From positions 62,001 to 126,000 of the forward strand of contig WPDH01000052.1 of assembly GCA_019137255.1 (NCBI GenBank): 64,000 nt of DNA, written 5' to 3'. Below are positions 32,477 to 43,263 of this stretch, one piece after another. Under the pieces are notes generated by a model. It made no database searches. It saw only the letters and a list, made by a program, of their open reading frames with translations, and was not told where the DNA came from. Every line of letters begins with the position of its first letter. Position 1 is the stretch's first letter. The stretch comes from Corinectria fuckeliana (lineage: Eukaryota; Ascomycota; Sordariomycetes; Hypocreales; Nectriaceae). The translations under genes were made by a program, and so were the position numbers.

Positions 32477-32708
32477 GTAGTCAGCTCACCACAAGTCCAA
32501 TCACGTTGGTGTTTGGAATGGGATATTGACGCTTTTCGGCTGGCGTTCATGAGTCTGGATGTGTCGCTCGAAGCTTGTCTTTCACTTCTCGGCGGGTTCT
32601 CAAGTTCTTCGTTTGGTGTCGTGCCTGACCCTTGTGTACATTATTTCTCCCTTCCGAATTCTTCATACTCGACCGGAAACTTCTGTATCCAATACACGAA
32701 GCAATTGA

Positions 32709-33527
32709 CTAAGTATCAGAAAAGAGCCCTCCGCCGTTGAGGATACTCGTGGCAGCTTTCTTGATGGCCACGGTGGAAATCTGGAACAGGCTCGGCCCAA
32801 CACTGATCCTCGCAACGCCAATCCTGGCCAACTCGGCTGTCGTCAATGCATCTGGCGTCGTGCCCAACTTAACAGCAACGCGACCATCCAGCTCCTCCAC
32901 CAGCGTTTCCACCCAAGCTGTCCGCATTCCTCGTCCGGGACCGCCCCAGTAGAAAACGGTTGTTGCACCAGCATTCAAGTATGCCTTTCCCCGGGTAACG
33001 GCCTCCTTGACCATGGCTTCATCATCAAGCAGTGTGTTTACGTGGAAGATGTCGCAGCGGGCGTTGAGGACAAAGTCGGGGCAGTCGGCGTCAGCGGCGG
33101 CTTTGAGGACCGCCTTGTAGCGCTGGATCTGCTCGTCAATGCTGTACATGGTGCCGTCGGAAGGGATGCTGTCCTCGATGTTGGCTCCTGCGACGCCGAG
33201 CGCGATGGCTTTGGTCACCGATGTCGCGATCTGGTCGCCGTAGCCGTCTTGTAAGTCGGCAGTCGAGGGTAGATTGGCAGCCTTGGATAGCGATGCTATC
33301 TTGGCGATGGCGGCAAAGTTTTGTTCCATTGTGAGCTCCTCGTCTCTGATGCCGAGGGTAGCCGCAATGGCCCATGATGCAGTTGCGATTGCTTTCACGG
33401 GCTTGGAATCGCCATCGTTGAGGGAGACGACGGCGTTGAAGGATGCGACGTCCCAGACGTTTGGGAAGACGATGGGCGAGGACGGAGCGTGGAGTGCCTT
33501 GAGTTGCTTGGCGGAGTCGTTCGTCAT
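32709..33527 (-). CDS. isocitrate lyase/PEP-mutase superfamily enzyme
   Basis: A single exon of 272 residues, about the length of the PEP mutase/carboxyvinyl-phosphonate mutase family and much shorter than true isocitrate lyase. It forms a TIM barrel that cleaves or rearranges C-C or P-C bonds of oxo-acids with Mg2+. Landmarks: NVWDVASFNAV near the N-terminus, ATASWAIAATLGI, the metal-site strand LPSTADLQDGYGD (about 85-97), GANIEDS, FVLNARCDIF and VFYWGGPG. Relatives often have ARTD in place of ARCD. No KKCGH motif (the isocitrate/methylisocitrate lyase cysteine loop) is seen, so it is probably not a classical lyase. The substrate is unknown; in fungi such genes sit in both primary and secondary metabolism. 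No cluster partners are seen here. Confidence 0.85.
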   Translation of the reverse strand: MTNDSAKQLKALHAPSSPIVFPNVWDVASFNAVVSLNDGDSKPVKAIATASWAIAATLGIRDEELTMEQNFAAIAKIASLSKAANLPSTADLQDGYGDQIATSVTKAIALGVAGANIEDSIPSDGTMYSIDEQIQRYKAVLKAAADADCPDFVLNARCDIFHVNTLLDDEAMVKEAVTRGKAYLNAGATTVFYWGGPGRGMRTAWVETLVEELDGRVAVKLGTTPDALTTAELARIGVARISVGPSLFQISTVAIKKAATSILNGGGLFSDT

Positions 33528-34619
33528 GATGGGTAGTCCTGCTTCAGAGTCGATTTGAGGTGTTGTTCAAGAGTCAGCTGTTGACTCAGTCTACCAGATG
33601 TTCCCGTTGATCAAAGGGCGCGGTTACAAGCGGGGTAGACTAAGGGTAAGGCAACTCGAAGACAGCATTCGGCAAATTTGGAGCACATAGGATAGATATG
33701 ATAAAAGTCAGGGTTCAAACTGTAGATACAGATTTTGTGAGAGCGATGGAGCAAGTATTTTGAACCCACAAGCCGAGCCAAAAGCGCAGCTGCGTGTTAC
33801 CGTCGCAACTCGCGAGCCAATATGCCGTTCCAGTTGCGAAAAGCCGTCTACTTCTCAGCCTTTGCCAGCACCATTGTTGGCCGCCAAGTGTTCCCACCTG
33901 GCTCGGAGACAGCGTGGACTTTTTGATCTAGACCGAGAATATGACCTGGGAACTTCCTGCTCCGGGTTTCGAGTCCCTCGTCGTGGCCAGCCGCTCCTCG
34001 GACGGCGTCTCCTCATGCCCATCGAGACGACCCAGCGGTGGAACTCTCTGGTGGGCTGGCAGCGTCGCACAGGCGGATGACGGAAGGAATGAATGGGCAA
34101 AGGGGCGGCCGGCGCGCTGATGCGATGGGGCGTGCGACGGGTGGACGAGGGCGAGCTGCCGTGTTTCCTCGCGGCTGTGCCCAACGGCAGAGGTGTGTCC
34201 GAGAGGTACGGGTTCCGCGTGGGGGGTTAGCAGGAGTCCGAGTCGCCGTAGGAGGGGGCTGTGTATTTCTGTATGCTGCGTGATGCGAAGACGGGCGAGG
34301 AGTGATGAACGGAGGAGTGATGAGAAGAGCCTAAGGGGATTTGTGATGGTAGCCTTGTCACTCGTGATCGAGCTGTTTGCATGGATAGAGATACAAACTC
34401 CTGCACTATGAATGGGTGGCATAGAGGCTGTATTTGGTGAATGGACGACGTGGCGCATGCTATAGATACAAGCCATGTCTGGCATAGAGCCCAAGGAGAT
34501 TCCATGTTCAACAGAGCAACGTCAAGCAATACCGAGCCTTGCACAGCACCGTCTACGGTAATCTACACACACCAACCGTCTATCCATCTAGTCATCGTCC
34601 CCCGAAACGACAACCCACC
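33528..34619. other. intergenic interval
   Basis: 1.1 kb between divergent genes. No domain-bearing frame; the overlapping frames at 33.9-34.5 kb on both strands look like chance. Confidence 0.4.
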
Positions 34620-35063
34620 ATGTGCAAGCACGTCACCGAGCGATACCAATGCGGGCACGAGCACGAGATCGGCTTCGTCAACTGCAAGACGAACCAGCCG
34701 ATGAAGAGCAGCGCGGACAGCTGCGGCGCCGTCGACTTCGGCGCGCTGGTCTACCCCAGGGGCTCGTGCGAGACGCCCGGCTGCGAGTTCCAGGAGGCCA
34801 TGCGGAAGGGCTGGGTGTGCTGCGACTGCAAGCAGGGCCCCAACTACAAGCGGAAGTGCGAGCAGGACCCCGTCGCCGCGTGGTACAGGAACGGGGATTG
34901 CGCGCACAATTACTGCACGGGCTGCAAGGTGTGGGACGGCGTGAAGGTCGGGAAGCCTAAGCCCAAGGGGAAGGATGAGGATGCGAGAGGTCGTGGCGGT
35001 GGAGGTGCAGCGACCGGGTCCAGTTTCCTGAGCAGCCTCGGCCTGAGCATCGGAGGGGTCTAG
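34620..35063 (+). CDS. small cysteine-rich, probably zinc-binding protein
   Basis: A single exon of 147 residues starting MCKHVTERYQCGHEHEIGF. There are 13 cysteines within residues 2-102 (2, 11, 22, 35, 50, 55, 67, 68, 70, 80, 94, 99, 102) plus several histidines, in CxxxxC, CCxC and CxxxxCxxC groupings. After that comes a Lys/Pro and Gly-rich tail. There is no signal peptide, so the cysteines should be reduced and available for metal. Relatives with the opening CKHxxxRYxCGH seem common in filamentous ascomycetes, but I know no function for them. The ATG at 34620 is chosen because the cysteine module starts right there; an in-frame upstream ATG at 34539 would add 27 unlike residues. Confidence 0.72.
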   Translation: MCKHVTERYQCGHEHEIGFVNCKTNQPMKSSADSCGAVDFGALVYPRGSCETPGCEFQEAMRKGWVCCDCKQGPNYKRKCEQDPVAAWYRNGDCAHNYCTGCKVWDGVKVGKPKPKGKDEDARGRGGGGAATGSSFLSSLGLSIGGV

Positions 35064-36102
35064 TCGAACGGTTGGTGATCGGTCTTGGGTAGAGCCTCCT
35101 CTTCCTGCGTTGGAGAGAGGTGTCGAGCCGAGGCTGGGTTAGGGGAGTCAGGCAAATTTAGAGATAAAGCCTCAAAGCCAGAAGGGCATTGCAATCAACG
35201 GAGACCAGTTCAATGGAGACCAGAAGACGCCACTCGGCCGAGAAACGTGGTGTGGGATGTGGCGTAGATCGGAGCCGGGAAGGACAGCTGAATCAGCGTC
35301 GATCAACGGGGTGCCTGCGCAAGTGCCTGCGCCTCATCATCACCCGTTTCTGTGACGTTATCAGCGGGAGTACTACTTCGTAGTGACGCTTTGTTTTTGT
35401 CATCCTTTCTCTTCCCGCGTATGGCACCGCCAATGAATGCATCATGGACCGCGGCTCGGTCACCGTTTCCGGCCTAGACTCAACGTAAGACTCCTAAGGG
35501 ATGGAACGGATTTGCCAGAGACCGGACGAGAATCCAATGGATGTCGCGTGACTTTTTTCCTCTCCTTCCGTGTTCTTGTTCCGGACAGTTTTGCTTCCAT
35601 CTTTGTTGTTTCTTTTCGTGAATACTAGTGCCGTCTCGAGACGTTGCCGATTTTGCATGTGAAAGCTGGGCAAGCAGGGATTCTTCTCTCTGGAACAAAG
35701 TACGAATACGTCACCGAAATCTGACAACCGAACCAAACAAAACAAAAAAAAGCCAACAGCTGCACTGCATCGTATTCGCCCTCACACACTCTTACTCAGC
35801 TTTCCCTCCTAAGAACACCCTCACTTCTCACTTTCGCCTCTCTTCTTTTTCGGTCGCATCTCACCTCACCTTTTTTCCTTCCAGTAATTAATTAGACTAC
35901 CTATCCGATTCTTGCATCCCCAAGCATTTCCGGCGCTTGTCGACATTCACACCTCGCAACGTCTTCGCCCCCTTTTCTGCATTCACCACCACACTCACCG
36001 TATGTGATCACTTCAACATCACCACACAGCACTCACCTGCCGCCACTAATTTATCACCCAACGACTACCTCACGAGCGCAACCGCAAGATCTCCTCTCCG
36101 CC
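35064..36102. other. intergenic interval with promoter of the hydrolase gene
   Basis: No gene is seen in 1.0 kb. From about 35760 the sequence is C/T-rich with CACA and CTCACC runs up to the start codon at 36103, a typical fungal leader. Confidence 0.45.
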
Positions 36103-37874
36103 ATGGAGTCCTCCACCTCCACCGCCACCAAGCTGGCCTCGTACCTGTCGCGACTGAGCCCGATCCCTGCCTTTCCCGAGTACACCGGCCCCTACAAGGT
36201 TGGCACTGTCGATGTCGAGATCCCCGTCTCCGAGCTTCAGTCGCCTGTCCCTGTCCCCGAGGGCGCCAGCGACATCCGCACCGTTCAGTTCCGCATGTTC
36301 TACCCGGCCGTCGCAGAGTCGAGCGAGAAGCGAATCAGCTGGCTGCCTAACCCCCAGAGACAGCATCTCTCGGCATACACCAAGTTCCTGGGTATTGGCT
36401 CTGTGCTGGCCGAGGTTCTCTCGTAAGTGTTGCCCCGAGCAATAGACGCGATTATTGCCACGAGTTCAATTTTGCTAACTCGCTTCTGATGTTTAGTTTC
36501 CTCCCCCGACACCTCCACTACACCACCATTCCCGTCCACAAGAATGCGAATCTGCGCGAGCCCTCCTCCGAAGCCCAGCGGTGGCCGACTGTTTTCTTCT
36601 CCCACGGTTTGGGCGGAGGTCGAAACTCGTACTCGTTCATTGCAGGATCTCTAGCCTCCCACGGCGTTGTGGTTCTCTGTCCGGAGCACCGCGATGGAAG
36701 CGCCGTCGCATCCTTCATTCGCCATCCTGACGGCAACACCGCTTCCGGTGATCGACTTCAGATTCCCTACGAGAAGATCTCCCACGACGTGACACCCGAG
36801 GTCTACCTCGCTCGCGAAAGCCAACTGAGAATCCGGTGCTGGGAGCTGGGCTTGATCCACCAGGCCATTTTGGCCGTCGACCGCGGCTCCAAGTACACCA
36901 ACCTGAACCCCTCGACACCGAGCCTCAACCCGTTCGTCGGAAAGCTCAACGTTCACACTCCTGGCAGCATCATCTTCGCCGGCCACAGCTTTGGCGGGGC
37001 CACGGTCACCCAGTTCCTCAAGAGCACCTACTACGCCAGCAAGCCCGAGGTGGCAGCCATGCAGAAGCCGCTGTTCGCTCCCGCCGAAGGCTCCGAGATC
37101 CGACAGCAGATCACCGAAAAGACCATGACCATGTTGCTCGACATGTGGTGCATGCCCTTGATGGCCCCCAACTCGGCACCACTGTTCAACCTCCCTCTCC
37201 CCGTGTATGCCGACGTCCCCACGGCCGCCGGTGGCAGGGCAGTCCTGGCTGTCGAGTCCGAGTCCTTTTTCAAGTGGAAGGAGCACCTCAACGTCAAGGC
37301 CCGGCTGTTGTCTCCGGACCCGACGGCCAAGGTCGTCACGCCGGATCTCTACGAACTCGCCAGCGGCATGAAGCTCCCCGAGCCCAACTTCTTCTACGTC
37401 ATCAACTCGGCCCACCTGAACCAGTCCGACTTCGGCATCTTGTTCCCCTGGCTGACCAAGAAGATCTTCGACGCCGAGCAGCCGGAGCGGGCGCTACGCC
37501 TCAACCTTCGAGCGCAACTGCAGCTCCTGCGCGCCAACGACGTCCCCGTCGCTCGCACATACGTCGGAGACCTGGTGGACGGTACCCAGTTCGATAAGCT
37601 CGACGTCGCCAACAAACAGGCCGGGGCGCAGTGCAACGACGGCGTCAACGACGACCAGGCCATCTTCGACAGGAGCGGCAGCAACTTTGTCGACCACTGG
37701 CGATGGATCGACCTTGTAGGCCTCGGAGACGCGGGCCAGAAGGAGTCTGGCAAGACCCCAAAGGAGCAGGTCGAAGAGACCGAGCAGGATATGAAGGGCT
37801 CGCTTGACCCGAGCGAGGAGACGCCTGCTCCTGGTGCCCAAGCCGCCAAAGCTGCCAAGGCGGTCGCGGCATAA
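36103..37874 (+). CDS. platelet-activating factor acetylhydrolase (group VII) family hydrolase
   Basis: Two exons (36103-36422, 36497-37874), joined over a 74-nt intron (GTAAGT..TTTAG), give 565 residues. The alpha/beta-hydrolase core shows the oxyanion segment FFSHGLGGGRNSYS (about 140-153), a substrate-lid stretch, the nucleophile elbow GHSFGG (Ser271) and the catalytic-histidine motif NSAHLNQSDF (His413), as in plasma-type PAF-AH, where the pattern is HxxxxDF. The predicted reaction is hydrolysis of short or oxidised sn-2 acyl groups from phospholipids. There is no signal peptide, so the enzyme should be cytosolic or peripheral. The C-terminal about 60 residues are a charged Lys/Glu/Ala tail beyond the fold. 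Physiological substrates in fungi are unknown. Confidence 0.9.
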
Positions 37875-38476
37875 GATTGACGCCTTAATGAAAAAAGACG
37901 ATTTTCACGACGAGCGATTTGGTTTTGCTCTGTTTGGTTTGCTTTACACCCTTGGTTTGGTACGTTTTTTTGTATTTGAAGATACCTTTTGGCGCAGGAC
38001 ATAGACGGGGTTAAGCAAGACGGACTGCACAACCTCTACACACATGGCATACAAAAGATTGCGTTCTGGTCACTTTTGATTGCTTAGTTTGCTGGTTTCG
38101 ATAGGCATAGAATATGCAATGCACTGTACTTTGGACGAGGTGACGGTATGCAAACGATTGGCGTCTCAGCCGTCGTCACTCCGCAGCAAGTTACTGCTGG
38201 GGTCGCGACGTAATGTGAGGATGATGATCACTATGTAAGAGCCTCGGAGCTGTTACGTCCTCGGATTTCATGATGGACAAATCGCTGCTTTTTGTAGTTG
38301 GAGAGGAAGTCAGGACAGAGTTCAATCTACCAGGTGAATATACTGTCCAAGTCACGATCATGCTCTCATATAAATCACATCTGCAGGCATCACGGGAAGT
38401 CTTCGTAGTTGACCGTTTATTGGCATGTATTATTTAATAGTGTGAGTCGCTCTATGTTACATGTGACTGTCTCAGT
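37875..38476. other. convergent 3' intergenic interval
   Basis: 600 bp between stop codons of convergent genes; T-rich just after 37874. No gene is seen. Confidence 0.5.
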
Positions 38477-39724
38477 CTACTTCGCCTCCTTCTTGGCTTG
38501 CTCAGCAATCTTTTGCGCCTTCTCGGACTTCTTGTCAAGAACCTGCTTCAACTCCTCGATAGTCTCCTTGAAAAGCTTCTCACCTTCCTCCTGGTGCTTG
38601 TCCGCGACCTCGCGCAACTGCTTCAACTTCTCCAGGATAGAGTCTCCCTCAGGAAGCATCTTCACGTACTTGTCCACGTCCACCCAGCCGTCGGAACCGC
38701 CCTTGGACTTGACCTGCTCGGTGGCCTTCTTGACATATCCCTCCAGATCGCCAAGCTTGCCAGAGTCAGCAGCGGACTTGACCTTGTCCCAGAGCTCAGA
38801 CACGTTGCCTTGCTTGAGCGCGTCGGCGTTCTTCTCCACAAGCTCCTTCACCTTGGGGTTCTTATCCAGGAGGGGCTTGGCCTCCTCCAGACCCTTCTTC
38901 CAGGCCTCGTCGCCGAGCTTCTTGAGTTCCTCCACCTTCTCCTCAATCAGCTTGCGTGCCTTGTTCAGGCTATCGGCTCCGAGACCTCCAGCAAAAATGT
39001 CCTTGACCTGCTTCCAGGTCTCGTCAACCTGCTTCTTTGCCTCGGGGCCGTATTGGTCGCCCAGTTGCTTCAGCTGGTCGATGTTTCCACCGAGCTTCTC
39101 CTTGACCTGAGGGTGGTTGTCGATGATGTCGGAAAGGGCATCGCCAGCAAGGGCGGCCACCTTCTTGGACAGATCAGCCAGGACGTCATAGGCCTTTGAT
39201 GCGGTCTCTAGGCTGAGGCCCTGCTTGGAAATGTCCTGGAACTTCTTGTAGGCTTCGTTGACAAGCTTGTCCGCCTCCTCGCGGTGGTTCTTGCGAACCG
39301 TCTCCCAGTCCTCGAAAGCGGTGTCAACGTAGGCACGGCCGCCAGGGATCCATGCTACATAAGAGTAGGCGAACTCCTTGATGGAGCTGATGGCTTGGTC
39401 GGCGGTTGGGGTCTTCTCCTGGAGCTTCTTTGCCGCAGCCAGATACGTCTTCTCGGCCTCCTTAGCTGCCTTGTTTATTTTTGACGCCGTCTGTCCAGCA
39501 GGGGTGAAGGAGTAGGCTCCGTAGAAGAGTGCTGCACCGACAACTCCGCCGGCTACACCAGTAGCGAAGTGTGAAGTGGAGGAGGATGAGGAGGATGAGG
39601 ATGAAGTTGTGGATTGGAATCGAAGTTGCTGGCGACGAGGCGCACGCAACGAGCGCGCTGCCCGGGGCAGAGATGATCGGACGGGAAGTCTCGAGGAGAT
39701 CATGATGGATTTGAGAGATTGCAA
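38477..39724 (-). CDS. mitochondrial membrane protein with apolipoprotein-like amphipathic helices
   Basis: A single exon of 415 residues. The N-terminus is rich in Arg and Ser and free of acidic residues (SSRLPVRSSLPRAARSLRAPRR...LRFQST), a typical matrix presequence ending in RFQST. A Ser run and one hydrophobic segment (FATGVAGGVVGAALFYGAYSF, about 53-73) follow. The remaining 340 residues are almost all Lys/Glu/Ala/Leu helices, with repeating blocks such as LKQLGDQYG, VKDIFAGGLG, AKPLLDKNPKVKELVEKN and LKQLREVADKHQEEG. The layout suggests an inner-membrane anchor with a helical domain lying on membrane or forming coiled coils. MICOS Mic60 has a similar arrangement but also a mitofilin signature, which I do not see. 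A start at the internal Met8 is possible. Confidence 0.75.
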   Translation of the reverse strand: MQSLKSIMISSRLPVRSSLPRAARSLRAPRRQQLRFQSTTSSSSSSSSSTSHFATGVAGGVVGAALFYGAYSFTPAGQTASKINKAAKEAEKTYLAAAKKLQEKTPTADQAISSIKEFAYSYVAWIPGGRAYVDTAFEDWETVRKNHREEADKLVNEAYKKFQDISKQGLSLETASKAYDVLADLSKKVAALAGDALSDIIDNHPQVKEKLGGNIDQLKQLGDQYGPEAKKQVDETWKQVKDIFAGGLGADSLNKARKLIEEKVEELKKLGDEAWKKGLEEAKPLLDKNPKVKELVEKNADALKQGNVSELWDKVKSAADSGKLGDLEGYVKKATEQVKSKGGSDGWVDVDKYVKMLPEGDSILEKLKQLREVADKHQEEGEKLFKETIEELKQVLDKKSEKAQKIAEQAKKEAK

Positions 39725-39989
39725 GATTGAGGGTGAAGGTGGTTTGATAGGGTGGTTGGATTGTTGAAGTCGATCTTCCTTAAAGAAGTCAGGTAAGGAG
39801 TGGATTTTGAGGAGTTGGGGGAGTGGGAGGGGTGATGTTGAAGATCAAAAGTCCAACTGCACGCGTCCAACCGCGTCGTTTTGAGCCAATCTGCGGAAAG
39901 AGCATACTTGGAAAACCCATGACGCATCCAAACGCCAAATGACGAATAGGCACCTCCAATTGGGATGACGAGCAGAGGGCGTAATGTGG

Positions 39990-39997
39990 TGACGTCA
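39990..39997. promoter_or_regulatory. CRE palindrome TGACGTCA
   Basis: A perfect ATF/CREB site lies about 270 bp upstream of the start of the mitochondrial protein gene. In fungi such sites serve stress bZIP factors (Atf1 type). Function here is inference from motif and position. Confidence 0.5.
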
Positions 39998-40735
39998 ATG
40001 ATGCCAAATTGCGGGGAGAACTGGAGCAGGCACGGCGGGACGATCAAAGCCACACCCAGGCATTAGTCTCAAAGCGGAAAGACAAGCATGTCACGAAATG
40101 AATTGACCGAGATGCTTAAACTGCTTGGTAAAACTAATTGCTTTTTTTTTGTGTGGACTCGTAACACAGATTTTGCCGTGTCGCCTGTTTACGTCACTGA
40201 GGAATGTCGAATTCGACGGCCTGAACCTCGGTGAAAAAGTGCTCGCTCCGATGGCACGCGGAATGTCAAGAGAAGACAAGAAGGGCTACGCTACTGTATG
40301 ATTCACGTAATAAACAAACTAAAGATAATTTTTTACAGGAAAGATCCCGACAATTTACGTCGAGCTGTCATTCGTTCGCTAGTCCATGGCGGCGTCTCCA
40401 TCATTCGGCGAAATATATTGAGGAATGAGAGAGATTGCCAGTTAATGTTGACGAAACCCCATCTGCATAGGTCCCCCTCTAGTCGTACAACTCTGTCTTA
40501 TCTACAAATCGCATGTTCGTGGAGCTGAAACTATTGCTAGTCTCTTTCGGAAGAGATGCTTTCGACAGACCCTATCCGGTTCAAGTACGCCTTTGACCTG
40601 GAGTAGAGACACGTCAACCATGGAGCCTTCCGAGACGACATCATCCTGCCAACAGCGTCTGCGGATCTCCTCAAGGGGATATCGGGGAGCCCTGAAGTGT
40701 GAAAGTAGAGACATTGCCGTTGTCTTGGTACATAA

Positions 40736-40753
40736 GATAAGATAAGATAAGAT
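40736..40753. promoter_or_regulatory. tandem GATAA x3.5 (GATA-factor type) cluster
   Basis: GATAA is repeated head to tail with four GATA cores in 18 bp. HGATAR motifs are bound by fungal nitrogen and iron regulators (AreA and SreA types). It lies far from any intact start codon, so it may be a simple repeat. Confidence 0.4.
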
Positions 40754-42123
40754 CCAGACTAGATTACTGGTTAGCGCCCTGAACCTGTGCAGCAAGGCGA
40801 TGCAGGAGAAGCATGGTCAATTTCCCATTTAGGTAACTAAGAGGGCATGCATTCCCCAGATGACAGGCTGCCTCCACGAATGAGGAAGGCTTGTTGCGTC
40901 GATCCGGGGAAGACGCCGTTTACCTTTTTCGGTAGAAGTCTGAGTATTGAGTCCTGGCCAATACTCTCTCCTCAGGTCCGAGATGGATGGATGCTCCTTG
41001 AAACATGACGTCTGTATTTTCGTCATCTGAGATCGCACGTTCGCGACGTAGCTCGTCCCCGTCCAAGGACCGTAGTGTCGACGAACGAATTCGATTGCCC
41101 ATGAAATGTCCGCCCGTGAAATGACAGATCTCTCCATCTAGCCAAACTCTCGTGGCTGCAGCTGTTAGATTCGATCTCGCTAAGCAATAGTAATATCGCG
41201 TAGTTCAGGAATGCATTTTACCATAGCAGTCACCAAGTGAGTCGCCCTCGACCCCAATTGAGAACACCGGCCGGGTCCCCTCGGCGACTTCTTCAAGATG
41301 CATATCCCCATCCCGCCAGGCCAACATTTTTATCCATCTCGAGGGTTGCAATCGCCAGGAGAGACCCAATAACATTTCCATGCTGCGATGCTGAGTAAAA
41401 CAGGACGACACAAGACGAGTATTGCGTGCGGTTGTAGAGAGCGATATGCAGAAGAGGGCATCTGGAAAGAAGACAGAAGAAGACAGGTCTGGGATCTACG
41501 ACGGCCTCTTGAACGGGAACCTGAAGGGCAGACTCGACCTTTGAAGCGTCGCCCATGGTCTGTTATGAAGAGTGGTGGCATGGCCGTTGCTCATGGCAGA
41601 CTGAGAGACGGACAGCTAGACACTGTCACTGTCACTGTCGGACTTCAGAACGGGGTCGCGATGGGAGGCCGCCTTTGCACTTAGATGTCAACAGACTACG
41701 AAGATGTTTGAGTATCCGACTTTCCTATATTGTGCCAACGCCTAAATGTTCCCATTAATTCTCATCCCTGGGCAAATTCTATGATGCGGTTGAAATCCCA
41801 GGGTAGGCATTTGGCACCTGGTCTTGCGAGAGCGTTACCGGACTATCCCAATTGGCCTTCCCTTTTGAAGAAAATGCATGAACCTAACATTTCGCTCGAT
41901 CCACGGATGTGCCTTGGATTCGAGACGATCTGTGATTTCAGGTTTCGTTCAAGCCTTCCGTTGTTTTCGTCTTCCTGGCAACCAATCGCAATTGCGTTTT
42001 TCTACTCTCGCGTCTCGGAGCACTTACACCAGACTTCCACACAGACTTGCCCCATATCCTATGATCGTTATGGGCTTCAAATTACTTATATTCTCACTCC
42101 CAAGCAAATGGTTTATCCAGCTT

Positions 42124-43263
42124 CTATACCTTTGTCCAGGCCAAGCTACCGACTCCCAACTTCCGTGTCTTGACTACCTTGGCCGCACTAACAAATACTG
42201 CCCCCAGCAAGAAAGAAGAGCCTGCAAACATCTGCGCGCCGATGTATTTTCCCCCTTGTGAATTGATGATTGCTCCCGCTATCGGCGACCCCGTCAACGA
42301 GGCAAAGCTCACAATCGTAAAGACCATGCCCATCCGCGTGCCCTGCTTCTGCGGGTCGGACGTCAGGCTGGTCAGGCCGGCAGGGAACACGCTTTGCACG
42401 CCGCCGACTGCAATGCCGTAGAAGACGGTCCACGCGTACAGCCCCGGCACGGAGTTCACCGCCACCCAGCAGTACATGATCAAGCCCGACAGAAGCGTGG
42501 CAATCAGGAACATGTTTACGGGGCCGTAGTGATCGCCGAGGTACGCGGGGATGATCCGGCCTGGGCCGCCGATGCCATTGAGAACGAGAAGCAGGTCTAG
42601 CGAGGGGGAGTATGAGAGGCCGAGGATGTCACGGGAAAACGCGGCGATGTAGTGAAAGGCAAAGTACGCCGACGATGTACAGAGGGCGAAAGAAGCCGGC
42701 GTCGGTCAGACGGCCTGTGAAGGTGCCGATGAAGAAGAGGAGGAACACCTCGAAGGACCCGATCCAAGAAACATCTGCAGGTTTACGGTCCAACAGGTCC
42801 TCGTAGTAGGGCTGAAAGACACCGAAGGAATTGACAACGCCCCTGGACAACGTTAGGCCTGCAAGGACGTTAGGGGCGTAACTTACCAAGTATCCATGAT
42901 CACCAGGTGCGTGCTAAACACTGTCCCAGTGACTTAGTAGCTAATTACAACGCAGTCCATCTGGACGCGTGGATACTCACCAACCATCCAGGCCACCAAA
43001 CCTCCATCGGGCGGCGGTTCAACGACGCCGCTTCCCCGCGAGCGAAGCCTTCCTAGAACCGTACCAAGCGTGCTCGTTCTTCCAAGACCCTGACCTCGCG
43101 GGCTTGATGAGTCTTGTGCGCCGTCACTGTCCCCTTCGTGCTCAGAAGCAGATGACCGCGGCGGCTGGACTGGCACTTCTTGGTGCTTCTCAAGGTCAGG
43201 TTGGTTCTTTGTTAAGCCCCCACTTGAATCGTGGGGAACCGAGGATAGAGCGTCGATTGTCAT
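42124..43263 (-). pseudogene. MFS monocarboxylate-transporter-like gene with internal deletion
   Basis: The 5' part is normal: a cytosolic N-terminus with acidic and Ser-rich segments and PPPDGGLVAWMV (exon 1 to 42988). Then come a short exon with VFSTHLVIMDT and a third exon reading GVVNSFGVFQPYYEDLL to GRLTDAGFFRPLYIVG. All splice sites are GT..AG and in phase. At 42664-42671 the frame is lost. The +1 frame then reads YFAFHYIAAFSRDILGLSYS and runs clean to the stop at 42124. In MCT-family transporters these two motifs lie about 120 residues apart, so TM segments 3 to 6 are gone. The 3' half keeps the remaining TM helices (GGVQSVFPAGLTSLTSDPQ). The product would be frameshifted and inactive. 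Confidence 0.82.

Larger units (their letters stand above)
39725..42123. other. gene-free interval
   Basis: 2.4 kb without a supported gene, apart from the CRE and GATA elements listed separately. The frames at 40.8-42.1 kb overlap on both strands and show no domains. It marks the left border of the decay block. Confidence 0.4.

Noticed and set aside
32709..33527. Methylisocitrate lyase
   Set aside because: Too short and without the KKCGH cysteine loop; kept as a PEP-mutase/ICL-superfamily member of unknown substrate.
36651..37415. 254-residue minus-strand frame over the PAF-AH-like gene
   Set aside because: Shadow; the plus strand has catalytic motifs and a proper intron.
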